Below, piece after piece: positions 16,345 through 25,984 of a stretch of 64,000 nucleotides of DNA. Source of the DNA: Terriglobus sp. TAA 43. Its GTDB lineage: Bacteria; Acidobacteriota; Terriglobia; Terriglobales; Acidobacteriaceae. The position numbers and the translations under genes were made by a program. Below the pieces are notes generated by a model. The model saw nothing but the letters and a program-made list of their open reading frames with translations. It did no database searches and was not told the origin of the DNA. The first letter of the stretch is position 1, and each line of letters starts with the position of its first letter. The stretch covers positions 744,001 through 808,000 of the forward strand of contig NZ_JUGR01000001.1 of the NCBI RefSeq assembly GCF_000800015.1, given 5' to 3'.

Positions 16345-17156
16345 CCACAATGCCTGAAGGAAAACCTAAAGAACCAGTGCTCGAGGTTCAAAACGTCAGC
16401 ATTGCCTTCGATAGCAATCGTGTTCTCAATGACGTCAGCTTCACGCTCTACAACGGCGAAACCTGCGTCCTGCTTGGGCCCGCAGGCGGCGGCAAGAGCG
16501 TTCTGCTGAAGATCATCAATGGATTGATCCCACCGGACAGCGGTAGCATCCGCATCTTCGGTCAGGAGATCACCACCATGAAGCAGCAGGAACTCTTCCA
16601 GATGCGGCGCCGCGTGGGCATGGTCTTTCAGGAGTCTGCTCTGTTTGACTCGATGAATGTGGAAGACAACGTCGCCTACCGTCTGAACGAAGAAGGTGTC
16701 GATCCAACCGAAGCGCACAAACGAGTCGAAGAGTCATTGGAGTTCGTGGAACTGAGCCAGGCGATCAACAAATTTCCGTCAGAACTCTCGGGCGGCATGC
16801 GGCGTCGCGTTTCCATCGCACGCGCGTTGATCACCAAACCAGACTTGATCCTCTACGATTCGCCCACCGGCGGCCTGGACCCCATCACATCCACAACGAT
16901 TGTAGAGCTCATCCTGAAGCAGCGTGACGAATCGCACACTGCCTCCGTGATGATCACACATCGTCTGCAGGACGCGTTCTTCCTGGCCACGCATCATTGG
17001 GATAGTGCCACAAAATCGGCACAACTCATCCCGGATGGCGGCGTGGATAACAGCACGAAATTTCTGGTGCTGAACGAAGGACGAGTCGTTTTCGACGGGT
17101 CCACGTTGGAGCTGACTCACACCGAAGACCCGTGGTTGCAGAACTTCCTCTCGTAA
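16341..17156 (+). CDS. mlaF: MlaF-family ABC transporter ATPase
   Basis: 271-residue nucleotide-binding subunit partnering the MlaE permease. Walker A is G-P-A-G-G-G-K-S (residues 46-53), Q-loop V-F-Q-E-S, signature L-S-G-G-M (149-153), and Walker B L-I-L-Y-D-S-P-T-G-G-L-D. The residue after the Walker B aspartate is Ser174, where ABC ATPases normally have the catalytic glutamate. The GTG start at 16341 overlaps the mlaE stop (GTGA); an ATG at 16350 is an alternative. The C-terminal tail after the switch histidine (T-H-R-L-Q) is longer than in the shortest relatives. Confidence 0.9.
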   Translation: MTTMPEGKPKEPVLEVQNVSIAFDSNRVLNDVSFTLYNGETCVLLGPAGGGKSVLLKIINGLIPPDSGSIRIFGQEITTMKQQELFQMRRRVGMVFQESALFDSMNVEDNVAYRLNEEGVDPTEAHKRVEESLEFVELSQAINKFPSELSGGMRRRVSIARALITKPDLILYDSPTGGLDPITSTTIVELILKQRDESHTASVMITHRLQDAFFLATHHWDSATKSAQLIPDGGVDNSTKFLVLNEGRVVFDGSTLELTHTEDPWLQNFLS

Positions 17157-17158
17157 CC

Positions 17159-17911
17159 CTATCGGTCGCCCTGGCCCAATCGACGCGCAAAAAGATCCAG
17201 CGTCTCTCGGTAAAGATGCATGGCCAGTTCAGGATCGTACCGTGCACCTTCATCGCGCATAAACGCATGTGCTCCGTTCACCTCGTGCCATGCAAAGCGC
17301 AGGTTCAACTCGTCCAAACGAGCAAGGATCGTGCGGCGTCCTTCCAGCGGAATGTGCGGATCCTGCCGTCCCCAGATCATCAGCAACTCGCCCTTGATCT
17401 CCGCCGCACGCGCTAACGAATCGTCGTTCTGTCCCTTGCCCAGCGATCCCTTGTGAATGTCTGTGCCATAGAAGCACACCGTGGCCCGCACATCTGGCTC
17501 AAAGGCAGCACGGAACGACAGGTGCCCACCAAGGCAGATGCCAATGGCACCAAGCTCGCCAGTGCAATCCTCACGTGATTTCAGATGATCCAGCACAGCT
17601 CGTGTATCCGCGTCATAGCTGGCCAGTTCCTTCTCATACTTGTACTTGTTGCCCACATCGCTGCCAGCCTGGTCATAGGCCAGCACTTCTCCCGCCGGCA
17701 GAAACTCGTGGTAAACCTCGGGCATGGCGACCACATAGCCGTGCCCGGCAAGAAACGCAGCGGTACGACGGATAGGTTCTGTGATCTGGAAGATCTCCGA
17801 ATAAAACACCAGCCCCGGATATTTTCCCGGAGCAGCCGGACGCACAATGTGCGTGCGCATGGGGCCATAGGGGGTATCGAGGGTTACATACTCATGCGGC
17901 GCAACGATCAC
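17159..17911 (-). CDS. Dienelactone hydrolase family protein
   Basis: 250-residue cytoplasmic hydrolase of the DLH family. The catalytic triad is readable: nucleophile Cys126 in G-I-C-L-G-G-H, Asp184 in G-R-Q-D-P-H, and His215 in N-G-A-H-A-F. Glu39 in F-Y-S-E-I-F matches the regulatory glutamate of the family. A short insert around residues 85-97 (Y-K-Y-E-K-E) is present. It converges on mlaF with a 2-bp gap. No aromatic degradation genes are nearby, so the physiological ester or lactone is unknown. Confidence 0.9.
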   Translation of the reverse strand: MIVAPHEYVTLDTPYGPMRTHIVRPAAPGKYPGLVFYSEIFQITEPIRRTAAFLAGHGYVVAMPEVYHEFLPAGEVLAYDQAGSDVGNKYKYEKELASYDADTRAVLDHLKSREDCTGELGAIGICLGGHLSFRAAFEPDVRATVCFYGTDIHKGSLGKGQNDDSLARAAEIKGELLMIWGRQDPHIPLEGRRTILARLDELNLRFAWHEVNGAHAFMRDEGARYDPELAMHLYRETLDLFARRLGQGDR

Positions 17912-17931
17912 AGTTCATCTCCATTCTTGTC

Positions 17932-18342
17932 TTAGCGAAAACTCACAGCAAGATGCCAACGCACACCGCGATCCGCAACCTTGCGAAGAACAGTTTCATA
18001 CTCTTCAAGCTCTTCGCGAATAAACTCACCTTCGCTGCCGATCAGTGCGGGGTCCTCTTCCAATGCGCGCAGCATGGGTGAGACCGTAGCCAAACCTTCA
18101 TGCCCGCTGAACCACTGCGGCGGAAGCAATCTTCCCTGCAGCTCGGGATCGCCCGCGCCCTCGTCGAGTAAGAGAGCCATGGCGTTGTCATCCGCGGAAA
18201 AGAAGTCAATGAGCGGACGCACACCCAGATGAATCGCCAAGCGCTCCAACGAGTCTTCATTACGAGCCAGCGCACGACCGTTCACGAACGTATCGAAGCC
18301 TGGGTCGTCTCCTTCAACGACGATGTACATCGAAGCAGCCAT
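17932..18342 (-). CDS. Hypothetical protein, acidic
   Basis: 136 residues from the ATG at 18342; the next in-frame ATG (18330) is also possible, and a frame upstream to 18414 would overlap the GT2 gene. No recognised family. It reads as a compact soluble acidic protein: an N-terminal strand (M-Y-I-V-V-E-G), L-G-V-R-P-L-I-D-F-F-S, the stretch L-P-P-Q-W-F-S-G-H-E-G-L-A-T-V, an acidic helix (E-F-I-R-E-E-L-E-E-Y-E) and an ending G-V-R-W-H-L-A-V-S-F-R. The last part looks like a conserved C-terminal strand of a family of uncharacterised proteins. It sits between a GT2 gene and a hydrolase gene on the same strand. Confidence 0.65.
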   Translation of the reverse strand: MAASMYIVVEGDDPGFDTFVNGRALARNEDSLERLAIHLGVRPLIDFFSADDNAMALLLDEGAGDPELQGRLLPPQWFSGHEGLATVSPMLRALEEDPALIGSEGEFIREELEEYETVLRKVADRGVRWHLAVSFR

Positions 18343-18394
18343 CTGCGGCCTAGTGTAAACAAAACAGGCTTGTGCAAAGGCCTGCGTTCGCCGT

Positions 18395-19582
18395 TTACCG
18401 GCGACGCAGACCAAGAAGGCTAAGGAAGAAGCTGCCGAAGCAGACCTGCGTTCCCAACATCAGGCACAACATCGCAGGGAGCGTGCGACGCATCATCTCC
18501 ACTGGAGGAAGATGACCGTAGCCCGTGTGCGCCCAACCGACAACCGAAGAGACCGCAATTCCAATACCGACCAGCAGTAGCAATACGCCTGCAATCAGGC
18601 CGGTTTCCAGAGTGATGTACTGAAACCACCGATTAAAGCTTTCGTCCTCTGGAAGAAGACCTTCGGTAATGGCAAATACCTTCGCCGCAACACCGAAGAA
18701 CACAAGTTGGAACCCTAGCAGCACAGCCGCGGCGGCATAAGCCAGCGTATCCACGCCCAGGTTCACATGGCCTAGAGGGCGCTCGGCAGGCATCAACCAA
18801 GCCATCAATCCAAAGCCGCCAAGCATCAGCGTAAGACCAGGAAACAGGAACAGCCAACGCGGCGAATACAACAGCAGAAAGCGGAAGTGACGCCATCCAT
18901 CGCGCCACGTCTTCAGGTGCGGAGGACGGCTGCGTCCGTCTTTCTGAAGCGTCGTCGGCACTTCAACAATGTTCTGCTTCTGCAGCGACGCCTTCACCAC
19001 CATCTCACTGGCAAACTCCATGCCCGTGGTGCGCAGTGCAAGAGATTCGTAGGCGCTCTTGCTGAAGGCCCGAATACCGCAATGGAAGTCGCCAACCGGC
19101 GTATGAAACAGCGTGCGTCCCATCCAGCTCAGAACGGGATTGCCAAGGTACTTATGCAACGGTGGCATCGCACCCGGCCCAATTCCGCCAGCGAAGCGAT
19201 TGCCCATGACAAGATCTGCACCGTTGCGAAGCTTTTCCAAAAAGCGCGGAATGTGCGCAAAGTTATAGCTATCGTCCGCGTCCGCCATCAACACATACTT
19301 GCCTTCCGCAGCAAGAATGCCCGCATTCAGCGCGGCTCCATAACCACGGATAGGTACATTAACTACTCGTGCACCATGGTCTGTTGCGATCTGCTGCGAA
19401 CCGTCGGTCGAACCATTGTCCGCGACAACAACTTCGCCTGCGATGTTGTTTTCTCGCAGTGCCGCCATTGCTTTGTCGACGCAAACGGCGAGTGTCTCTG
19501 CCTCGTTCAAACAAGGCATGACAACTGTGAGTTCCAACGAACCTGTGTGTGCGGCTTCTTGTGAGCTCATTGCATTCATCAT
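18395..19582 (-). CDS. Family 2 glycosyltransferase with C-terminal membrane domain
   Basis: 395 residues. N-terminal GT-A domain of the dolichol-phosphate-mannose-synthase type: V-V-M-P-C-L-N-E-A-E-T at about 20-30, V-V-A-D-N-G-S-T-D-G-S, the metal motif M-A-D-A-D-D-S-Y, and D-F-H-C-G-I-R-A-F. The C-terminal third has about four membrane helices. Such enzymes transfer a sugar from a nucleotide donor to a polyprenyl phosphate or another lipid. The start overlaps the stop of the upstream GT-C-like gene by 4 bp (ATGA), so the two act as a unit: this enzyme could charge the lipid carrier used by the neighbour. Confidence 0.88.
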   Translation of the reverse strand: MMNAMSSQEAAHTGSLELTVVMPCLNEAETLAVCVDKAMAALRENNIAGEVVVADNGSTDGSQQIATDHGARVVNVPIRGYGAALNAGILAAEGKYVLMADADDSYNFAHIPRFLEKLRNGADLVMGNRFAGGIGPGAMPPLHKYLGNPVLSWMGRTLFHTPVGDFHCGIRAFSKSAYESLALRTTGMEFASEMVVKASLQKQNIVEVPTTLQKDGRSRPPHLKTWRDGWRHFRFLLLYSPRWLFLFPGLTLMLGGFGLMAWLMPAERPLGHVNLGVDTLAYAAAAVLLGFQLVFFGVAAKVFAITEGLLPEDESFNRWFQYITLETGLIAGVLLLLVGIGIAVSSVVGWAHTGYGHLPPVEMMRRTLPAMLCLMLGTQVCFGSFFLSLLGLRRR

Positions 19583-21342
19583 GGCATGACTTGAGATTTC
19601 GGGCTTAAACGGAGAGCGTAATACCTGGTCTCACCAAGCCGTTGCCACCCTTCTGTGGCGGGGTGTGCGTTGTTCATCTCTCCTGGGTCAAACGCCCCCA
19701 CAATCACCTTCGCGCCCTGGCTGCGAAGCGCATCGTATGCCAGTTGCCGGTTTGCCATGGTATCCAGTTGCATGGCGAGATGTTTTGACTCAGGCGCATA
19801 AATCTCGTCGACGATACGAACGCCTGCCACACGCGCCCAGTAAAAATCATTAACGCAGGCAATCGTTCCGATACAGGCAATGCTGTCGCCGGGCTGCAGG
19901 CCCATAGTCCGCAACCCTTCTGCTGCACCGAAGATCTGCGCATCTCGCCATGCTGGCACCTGCCCCACGATGGAAAGCTGACGTCGATTCTCAGCGGCCT
20001 GTCGCGTCATTGCCCCCAAAGGAAGCAGCGCAAACAAAAGCATGATGGCAGAAGGAACAAGCTTGAGCGTGCCGTCGTGGGGCCTTTGTTTCTCAACTGC
20101 GGCGAAGAGTGCAATCAGAATCAGGAGATACGCTGCTGTAACGTATCTTTCTTCGACATTCACTAACGAGTAGATACCCCATATCAAAATGCCCAGTCCC
20201 GATGCTGGCCATGCATACCGTCCAAGCCAATGAATCCTGCCGCATGTGAGCAACAGAACAAGCAGAAGAAGGAGTGGCTCCGGATGATTCAAGAGATATC
20301 GGAAGATCAGCACCACATTTCGCTCGTCGCGCGCGATAAGTCGCGACAGCGAAAACTTCGCAGTGATGTGATCGTTCCAGTAGGTTGGATCAAACCACGG
20401 TGGATATGTCCCGTGCTGCATCTGCGTATAGCTGTAGACGCCCGGCGTTCGCATCAGTTCCTGCTCGGGATGTTTCAACTCGACAGTAGCGGAGCCAAAC
20501 GAGCCCGTCATCCGCTGCTGCAAATGCATCTTCTCTGTGCCGGAGACGTACCAGATGTAGTTCAAACTGCCAGAGTCACCGAAATCGAAACGTTGATGCT
20601 GACGTGAGAGCGCTGCAATGTACGGTCCAGCGACGACACCAAATGCAACCAACGCGACAATGCTCTGCGCAAGCGCCGTGGGAATACGCCGTTTACATAC
20701 GAGCACTGAAAACGATACGAGCGCAGCGGCACACAGAAGCGCTAGCAGAAACGCGAACGACTTCGTCAGATACGCAAAGCCCAGCGTGAGCCCCATCAAT
20801 CCCGCATACACAAACGCCGCGCTACCCTCCACGGCCAGCGCTTCCAGCAACAGCCCCACACCGGAAAGTATCAACGCCTGCAATAGGCTATCCGTGCGCA
20901 CTTTACCCAACGAAAGCTCGCGTGTAGTGGCAATCACCAGCAGAGACAGGCTGAAGAGAGCAAGCAAATCGCCTGAGAACAGACTCTCCATAGCAGGATC
21001 CAGCCGTCTCCGCAGCCGCACCAATCCATGCACCAGAAGCAGGATGCTGCCTACTTCCAGAAAGAAGATGGCGACGTTGAGTACGTAATACGCACCCAAT
21101 TCATTCCACCGGTTTGTCTGAAATACCGTCTGTGCCGCCGCCAGAAGCGCCGGATACAGTGGATGCCAATAGCCGTTCACGGCCGCGTGCAGGTTGTGGC
21201 CGCGGATCAGGTCGGCCAGATCCATGTAGGCTACTGCGTCACCGTCGATGGCATACGCGTCGTATCGCGCAGAAAACAATGCCAACGGTACCAACAGCAG
21301 CAGGTATATCCAAAGTACTTTTCGTATAGCTGAAGCGTTCAC
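19579..21342 (-). CDS. Polytopic membrane protein, GT-C glycosyltransferase-like
   Basis: 587 residues with about ten hydrophobic helices. The first loop carries A-I-D-G-D-A-V-A-Y-M-D (acidic residues in the position of the catalytic D/E loop of GT-C enzymes), followed by N-G-Y-W-H-P-L-Y-P-A-L, a pattern of the PMT/ArnT-like (family 39) and related integral membrane glycosyltransferases. A soluble C-terminal domain (about 470-587) follows the last helix. It is coupled to a polyprenyl-sugar-type GT2 gene downstream. Substrate unknown. Confidence 0.75.
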   Translation of the reverse strand: MNASAIRKVLWIYLLLLVPLALFSARYDAYAIDGDAVAYMDLADLIRGHNLHAAVNGYWHPLYPALLAAAQTVFQTNRWNELGAYYVLNVAIFFLEVGSILLLVHGLVRLRRRLDPAMESLFSGDLLALFSLSLLVIATTRELSLGKVRTDSLLQALILSGVGLLLEALAVEGSAAFVYAGLMGLTLGFAYLTKSFAFLLALLCAAALVSFSVLVCKRRIPTALAQSIVALVAFGVVAGPYIAALSRQHQRFDFGDSGSLNYIWYVSGTEKMHLQQRMTGSFGSATVELKHPEQELMRTPGVYSYTQMQHGTYPPWFDPTYWNDHITAKFSLSRLIARDERNVVLIFRYLLNHPEPLLLLLVLLLTCGRIHWLGRYAWPASGLGILIWGIYSLVNVEERYVTAAYLLILIALFAAVEKQRPHDGTLKLVPSAIMLLFALLPLGAMTRQAAENRRQLSIVGQVPAWRDAQIFGAAEGLRTMGLQPGDSIACIGTIACVNDFYWARVAGVRIVDEIYAPESKHLAMQLDTMANRQLAYDALRSQGAKVIVGAFDPGEMNNAHPATEGWQRLGETRYYALRLSPKSQVMP

Positions 21343-21434
21343 GCGCCTTCCAGGGGAAGAAAGATGGGGAGCACAGTGGAAGCACCTTCAGGATAGCGTA
21401 TGCGCAGGCGCGGGCTGTTGCGGCAAGGTCAAAA

Positions 21435-21470
21435 GAAGAAGACCGCGGCACTTTAGCCGCGGTCTTCTTC
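21435..21470 (-). terminator. pnp terminator
   Basis: Perfect 15-bp stem GAAGAAGACCGCGGC, 6-nt loop, GCCGCGGTCTTCTTC, just after the pnp stop. On the minus strand it is followed by TTTT. Strong intrinsic terminator. Confidence 0.85.
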
Positions 21471-21486
21471 TCATTCCATACAAGTA

Positions 21487-23877
21487 TTACGCGCGAGGCG
21501 CACCGCTGTTGCCACCGGGCGCACGACGTCCACCGCGACGACGGCGACGCTTACGCTGTGCCTGTGCACCACCGTTTTCGCCGTTCTGAGCAGAAGCATC
21601 CGAACCTTCGGTCTCGGACTCACCACCCTCGTCATCGCCCTCGTCGTCCAGGTCATCATCCTCATCGAAGTCATCGCCGCCTTCCAGCGTGATGGTCTCC
21701 GTCGGAGCAGGTGCTGCCGGGCGAGGCGGACGCGGTCCGCGATCGCTGCTTGCCTGTTCCGTTTCCGGCTCAGGCAGGCCAAGCTTCGCGCGCTGCTCCT
21801 TCAGAACAGCCTTGCGGCTCAGCTTGATGCGGTTGCCTTCAATTGCCAGCACCTTCACCAGAACCTGATCGCCTTCGCGCAGTTCGTCCTTCACGTCCTT
21901 TACGCGATGCTCTGCGATTTCAGAAACGTGCAGCAGGCCGTCCGTACCCGGGAAGATTTCGACAAATGCGCCGAACTCCGCCAGACGAACCACCTTGCCC
22001 AGATAGGTCTTACCAGGCTCAGGAACTGCCGTCAGGTCGCTGATCATCTGGATCGCGCGTGCCAGGCCGTCCGGATCGCTGGACGAGACATCGACCTTGC
22101 CGCTGTCGTCCACATCGATCTTCACCTGCGTGGCTTCGATAATGCCGCGGATCACCTTGCCGCCAGGTCCGATCAGGTCACGAATCTTGTCCGTCGGAAT
22201 CTGCAGCGTCTTGATCTGCGGAGCGTAGCGCGACTTCTCTTCCGAAGCCGACGCAATCACTGCATCCATCTTGTCCAGCAAGAAGATGCGAGCAGCCTTG
22301 GCCTGCGCCAGAGCCTCACGCATGATCTGCGGGGTGATGCCCATGATCTTGATGTCCATCTGCAGCGCGGTAATGCCTTCGCGCGTTCCGGCCACCTTGA
22401 AGTCCATGTCGCCATAGTGATCTTCCGCACCGGCAATATCGGTCAGAACGGCGTAGTCATCGCCTTCCTTGACTAGGCCCATCGCGATACCGGCCACAGC
22501 AGCCTTCAGCGGAATACCCGCCTGCATCAGCGACAGCGAAGCGCCGCAGACCGAAGCCATCGACGAAGAACCATTCGACTCGGTGATATCCGACACCACA
22601 CGCAGCGTGTACGGCGAGGACTTCTCATCCGGCAGAACTGCCTCAATCGCACGCGATGCCAGAGCACCGTGGCCGATTTCGCGGCGACCGGTACCGGTCA
22701 TACGTCCAACCTCACCAACGGAATACGGCGGGAAGTTGTAGTGAAGCATGAAGCGCTTCTTCACTTCGCCTTCGTAGGTTTCCAGGCGCTGCGCGTCGTC
22801 AGCGGTGCCGAGCGTTGCAGTGACAAGTGCCTGCGTCTCACCACGGGTGAACAATGCCGATCCGTGCGTACGAGGCAGAACGCCAACCTCGATGTCGATT
22901 GCACGAACCTGATCAAACGAGCGGCGATCCGGGCGGATGCGATCCTTCAGAACCTGGTCACGGAAGATGTTTTCGCGCAGCAGTTCATAGACCTTGCCCA
23001 AACGCTTGGCAGCGGCAGCATCGCCTTCCGGAAGAGCCTTCTTCAGACGTGACTTAATCTCGGCAATCTTCGCATAGCTGTCAGTCTTGGAGTACTTCTG
23101 CGTGTTCAGGACGTCGGCGAGTTCTTCGCCAATCTGGCCCTTCAACTCGTTGTAGTAACCCGAGAGGTCCTCGGCTTCCGCCACGGCGCGCTTCTTCTTG
23201 CCGGCCTTCTCTGCCAGTTCGGTGATCTTTGCGCAGATGAGCTTGATCTGTGCGTGCGCAAACTCGATCGCTTCGACAGCCTTGTCTTCCGACACTTCCT
23301 TCGCGCCCGACTCCACCATCGTGATGCCGTCTTTCGTACCGGCAACCATGATGTTCAGCAGGCTCTTCTCGCGCTCCGCGTAGGTCGGGTTCACGATGAA
23401 CTCGCCGTCTACGATACCGACGCGAACCGCGCCGATAGGACCGAGGAATGGAATATCCGACAGTGCCAACGCGCACGATGCGGCATTGATCGCAATCGCA
23501 TCGGGATCATTCTGCTTATCTGCGGAGTAAACGAACGCGACCACTTGGGTCTCGTTGCGGTAGGTCTCGGCGAACAGCGGACGGATGGGACGATCAATCT
23601 GGCGCGAGGTCAGGATTTCCTTCTCAGAAGGACGTCCTTCGCGCTTGATGAAGCCACCGGGGATGCGGCCACCACCATAAGCTGTTTCGCGATACTCAAC
23701 GGTCAGCGGAAAGAAGTCGATACCTTCCTTCGGCTCCGGAGCGCCAACGGCGGTTGCCAGAATGACGGTGTCGCCGCTGCTTACGAAAGCTGCGCCAGAC
23801 GCCTGCTTGGCAATACGGCCCGTTTCAAATGTGATGCTCTTGCCACCGGCAAGTTCAACGGTAATCTCCTGCTTCAT
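21487..23877 (-). CDS. pnp: Polynucleotide phosphorylase with a long acidic/basic C-terminal tail
   Basis: 3'-5' exoribonuclease/polymerase of the RNA degradosome. 796 residues against about 700 for the usual enzyme. Two RNase PH-like domains (residues about 1-140 and 300-540), KH domain with I-G-P-G-G-K-V-I (about 555-620), and S1 domain G-A-F-V-E-I-F-P-G-T-D-G-L-L-H-V-S (about 625-697). The last about 98 residues are extra: a Pro-rich linker, a run of Asp/Glu (G-D-D-F-D-E-D-D-D-L-D-D-E-G-D-D) and a basic tip Q-R-K-R-R-R-R-R-G-G-R-R. It is downstream of rpsO as in most bacteria, with a hairpin in the spacer. Confidence 0.97.
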   Translation of the reverse strand: MKQEITVELAGGKSITFETGRIAKQASGAAFVSSGDTVILATAVGAPEPKEGIDFFPLTVEYRETAYGGGRIPGGFIKREGRPSEKEILTSRQIDRPIRPLFAETYRNETQVVAFVYSADKQNDPDAIAINAASCALALSDIPFLGPIGAVRVGIVDGEFIVNPTYAEREKSLLNIMVAGTKDGITMVESGAKEVSEDKAVEAIEFAHAQIKLICAKITELAEKAGKKKRAVAEAEDLSGYYNELKGQIGEELADVLNTQKYSKTDSYAKIAEIKSRLKKALPEGDAAAAKRLGKVYELLRENIFRDQVLKDRIRPDRRSFDQVRAIDIEVGVLPRTHGSALFTRGETQALVTATLGTADDAQRLETYEGEVKKRFMLHYNFPPYSVGEVGRMTGTGRREIGHGALASRAIEAVLPDEKSSPYTLRVVSDITESNGSSSMASVCGASLSLMQAGIPLKAAVAGIAMGLVKEGDDYAVLTDIAGAEDHYGDMDFKVAGTREGITALQMDIKIMGITPQIMREALAQAKAARIFLLDKMDAVIASASEEKSRYAPQIKTLQIPTDKIRDLIGPGGKVIRGIIEATQVKIDVDDSGKVDVSSSDPDGLARAIQMISDLTAVPEPGKTYLGKVVRLAEFGAFVEIFPGTDGLLHVSEIAEHRVKDVKDELREGDQVLVKVLAIEGNRIKLSRKAVLKEQRAKLGLPEPETEQASSDRGPRPPRPAAPAPTETITLEGGDDFDEDDDLDDEGDDEGGESETEGSDASAQNGENGGAQAQRKRRRRRGGRRAPGGNSGAPRA

Positions 23878-24076
23878 AGCGGGTGTTCTCTCTTTTTGGT
23901 ATATGGAAACTTATTTGCGCAGACGCGCGAATGCGCACGCACGGCACAGTGGCCTGCATGGCGCGAAAAACCTTGAAAATTGCGATGCGGGGTGGTTCCA
24001 GACGATATCCGGAATGAAACGCTGCATGTGCCGAAGGGCAGGTTCAACCGATCACTCTCCTTAGGAAGAGCGTGTG

Positions 24077-24098
24077 GCCGGGACGATAACGTCCCGGC
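24077..24098 (-). other. Hairpin in the rpsO-pnp spacer
   Basis: Stem GCCGGGAC, loop GATAAC, GTCCCGGC with no T run on the minus strand. In many bacteria the rpsO-pnp spacer carries an RNase III or terminator stem that controls pnp; this is the candidate here. Confidence 0.5.
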
Positions 24099-24167
24099 AC
24101 AGCAGATACGGTGCTCCCGATAAATGAATGCACGAGAAGCGGCCCTCGGAATAACTTGAAGGAAGAT

Positions 24168-24434
24168 TTACTTACGGATGCCGAGCTTCGCGATCACTTC
24201 GCGGTAGCGGTCGGAGTCGTTCTTCTTCAGGTAATCCAGCAGGCTGCGGCGCTTGGATACCAGCATCAGCAGGCCGCGGCGCGAACCATGATCCTTCTTG
24301 TGCGTTTTAAAATGCTCGGTCAACTGGCCGATGCGCTCGCTCAGAATAGCGATCTGCACTTCGGGGCTGCCGGTATCGGTATCGTGCACACGATACTTGC
24401 TGATGATCTCGTTCTTTTTCACTGTTGCCAACAC
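24168..24434 (-). CDS. rpsO: 30S ribosomal protein S15
   Basis: 88 residues from the GTG at 24434, matching the normal S15 length; the open frame continues 20 codons upstream but that part has no S15 character. The core [19 protein letters not shown] and [19 protein letters not shown] is unmistakable. AGGAG lies about 12 nt upstream of the GTG, longer than ideal. First gene of the rpsO-pnp pair; S15 binds 16S rRNA helices 20-22 early in 30S assembly. Confidence 0.95.
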   Translation of the reverse strand: MLATVKKNEIISKYRVHDTDTGSPEVQIAILSERIGQLTEHFKTHKKDHGSRRGLLMLVSKRRSLLDYLKKNDSDRYREVIAKLGIRK

Positions 24435-24520
24435 TGTCTTGTAGTGCTCCTGAATTTCAATAAAGCCGAATTGGTCTACGCAACAGGATACCACCGGGAC
24501 GGCGATTGAACAAAGGCAAC

Positions 24521-25729
24521 CTACAGTTTCGGCAGTGGTTTCTGCGGTGTCGGGGTACTTCGCAAGGCACCCGCCTGCCGTCGTGCATCAAACGTCTCCC
24601 GCACCGCCACAAATGCCGGTTTGGCACGCAGATGATCGTCAAATAGCAGAGGTCGCTGGGGTAAGCCGTCTTCCCTCGCCCGATCCTTACCGTTATTCAA
24701 CCAAGTTCCCGCATCTGAAACGCCCCATGTCAGCACGGCCGTCACATTTCTTTCAGGCAGCAGAAGATCCAGGTAGCTGCGATAGAGCCTGGCAACGGTG
24801 ATATCCCGAGTCGCAATATCCGATGGCAGCGTTCGGTCATTCACGTCCATTTCCGTGAGAAAGACCTCCAGACCGATCTCACGGCAATCACGAACAAACC
24901 GCTGTAAACCAGTTCCGTACGCGGACTGCGCCTGCAAATGAGACTGAATGCCAACGGCGTCCAATGGCACATTCCGCTGCTTCAACCGACGCAACATCAG
25001 CAGAACCGCCGCACGCTTCATGGCAGCGTCCTGGGTCTCCTGCTCAATGCCGTATTCGTTGTATGTCAGCAGGGCCGACGGATCGGCATCGCGCGCCACA
25101 CGAAACGCCATCTCGATGTAATCCGTGCCAATCAGTTGCAGCCAGGGTGTGTTGCGAAGGCCATCTGGACGACCATCCTTCACATCGATCGCCTCATTCA
25201 CCACATCCCAGGAATGCATCCGCCCGGCATAGCGACCAGCAACAGTGCGAATATGATCCCGCAGTAACTGACGTGCGTTCACCGCCGTTACCTGTTTCGC
25301 AAACCACTCCGGCAACGCCTCGTGCCAGCAAAGGTTATGGCCTCGCAAACGGATATGACGGCTAGCGGCAAATTCCACCAATGCATCCGCATCTGCGAAG
25401 GAGAACTGATCGATGGCCGGACGCAGTGCCTGCCACTTCATCGCATTTTCGGCCACGATAATGCTGCACTGTTGCTCCACAAGAGCGCGATAGGCTGCAT
25501 CGTCGCGTAACTTCTGCGTGTTCACCGCGAAGCCAAACAGCATCCGCGCATCCATCGCATGTGCCTTCAACGAGTGTGATCCGCTCACATCCACGCCCGG
25601 CAATCCGTGCCCAGAACTCGACGACCGCTTGGGTCCACATCCTGTCAACGCAGTCATCGCGGTAGTGGCCGCCAACATTGACGCCCCCTGCAACAACTCT
25701 CTGCGGCTAAAAGAATGCGTCTCAGACAT
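24521..25729 (-). CDS. Endo-1,4-beta-xylanase, glycoside hydrolase family 10, exported
   Basis: 402 residues from the ATG at 25729; the frame is open far upstream but this start gives a proper export signal: S-R-R-E-L-L-Q with a hydrophobic stretch and lipobox L-T-G-C (Cys31), suggesting a Tat-exported lipoprotein. GH10 barrel with acid/base Glu179 in W-D-V-V-N-E-A and nucleophile Glu293 in V-F-L-T-E-M-D-V. Substrate-site motifs A-E-N-A-M-K-W, G-H-N-L-C-W-H and L-T-W-G-V-S-D are present. No carbohydrate-binding module. It would cleave xylan backbones outside the cell. It lies downstream of the flagellar cluster on the same strand without apparent relation. Confidence 0.93.
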   Translation of the reverse strand: MSETHSFSRRELLQGASMLAATTAMTALTGCGPKRSSSSGHGLPGVDVSGSHSLKAHAMDARMLFGFAVNTQKLRDDAAYRALVEQQCSIIVAENAMKWQALRPAIDQFSFADADALVEFAASRHIRLRGHNLCWHEALPEWFAKQVTAVNARQLLRDHIRTVAGRYAGRMHSWDVVNEAIDVKDGRPDGLRNTPWLQLIGTDYIEMAFRVARDADPSALLTYNEYGIEQETQDAAMKRAAVLLMLRRLKQRNVPLDAVGIQSHLQAQSAYGTGLQRFVRDCREIGLEVFLTEMDVNDRTLPSDIATRDITVARLYRSYLDLLLPERNVTAVLTWGVSDAGTWLNNGKDRAREDGLPQRPLLFDDHLRAKPAFVAVRETFDARRQAGALRSTPTPQKPLPKL

Positions 25730-25984
25730 GTGGAGTCTTGCTCTCTTTGCGGATCTCATCGGTCCAACGAAGAAAATGCAGAAACTGCCGCTTCTCAGCC
25801 CAAAGGAAACCAAATACTTCATTTGCGCCGATATCCTCGGCGTGCATTCCCGAGTATGTCTCCAGACGCCAACGAAGATAAGCACTCCGCCAGGGGCGCA
25901 AGCGAGAACCGCGCGTGCTGTTCCAAAGAAAACTAACTGCACCAATCACATGCCGAGTGTACCGGATATGAGAGTTGCGCTGTC

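Noticed and set aside
23254-23976. 240-residue plus-strand ORF opposite the pnp start
   Set aside because: Antisense to conserved PNPase domain 1; no motif or ribosome-binding site.
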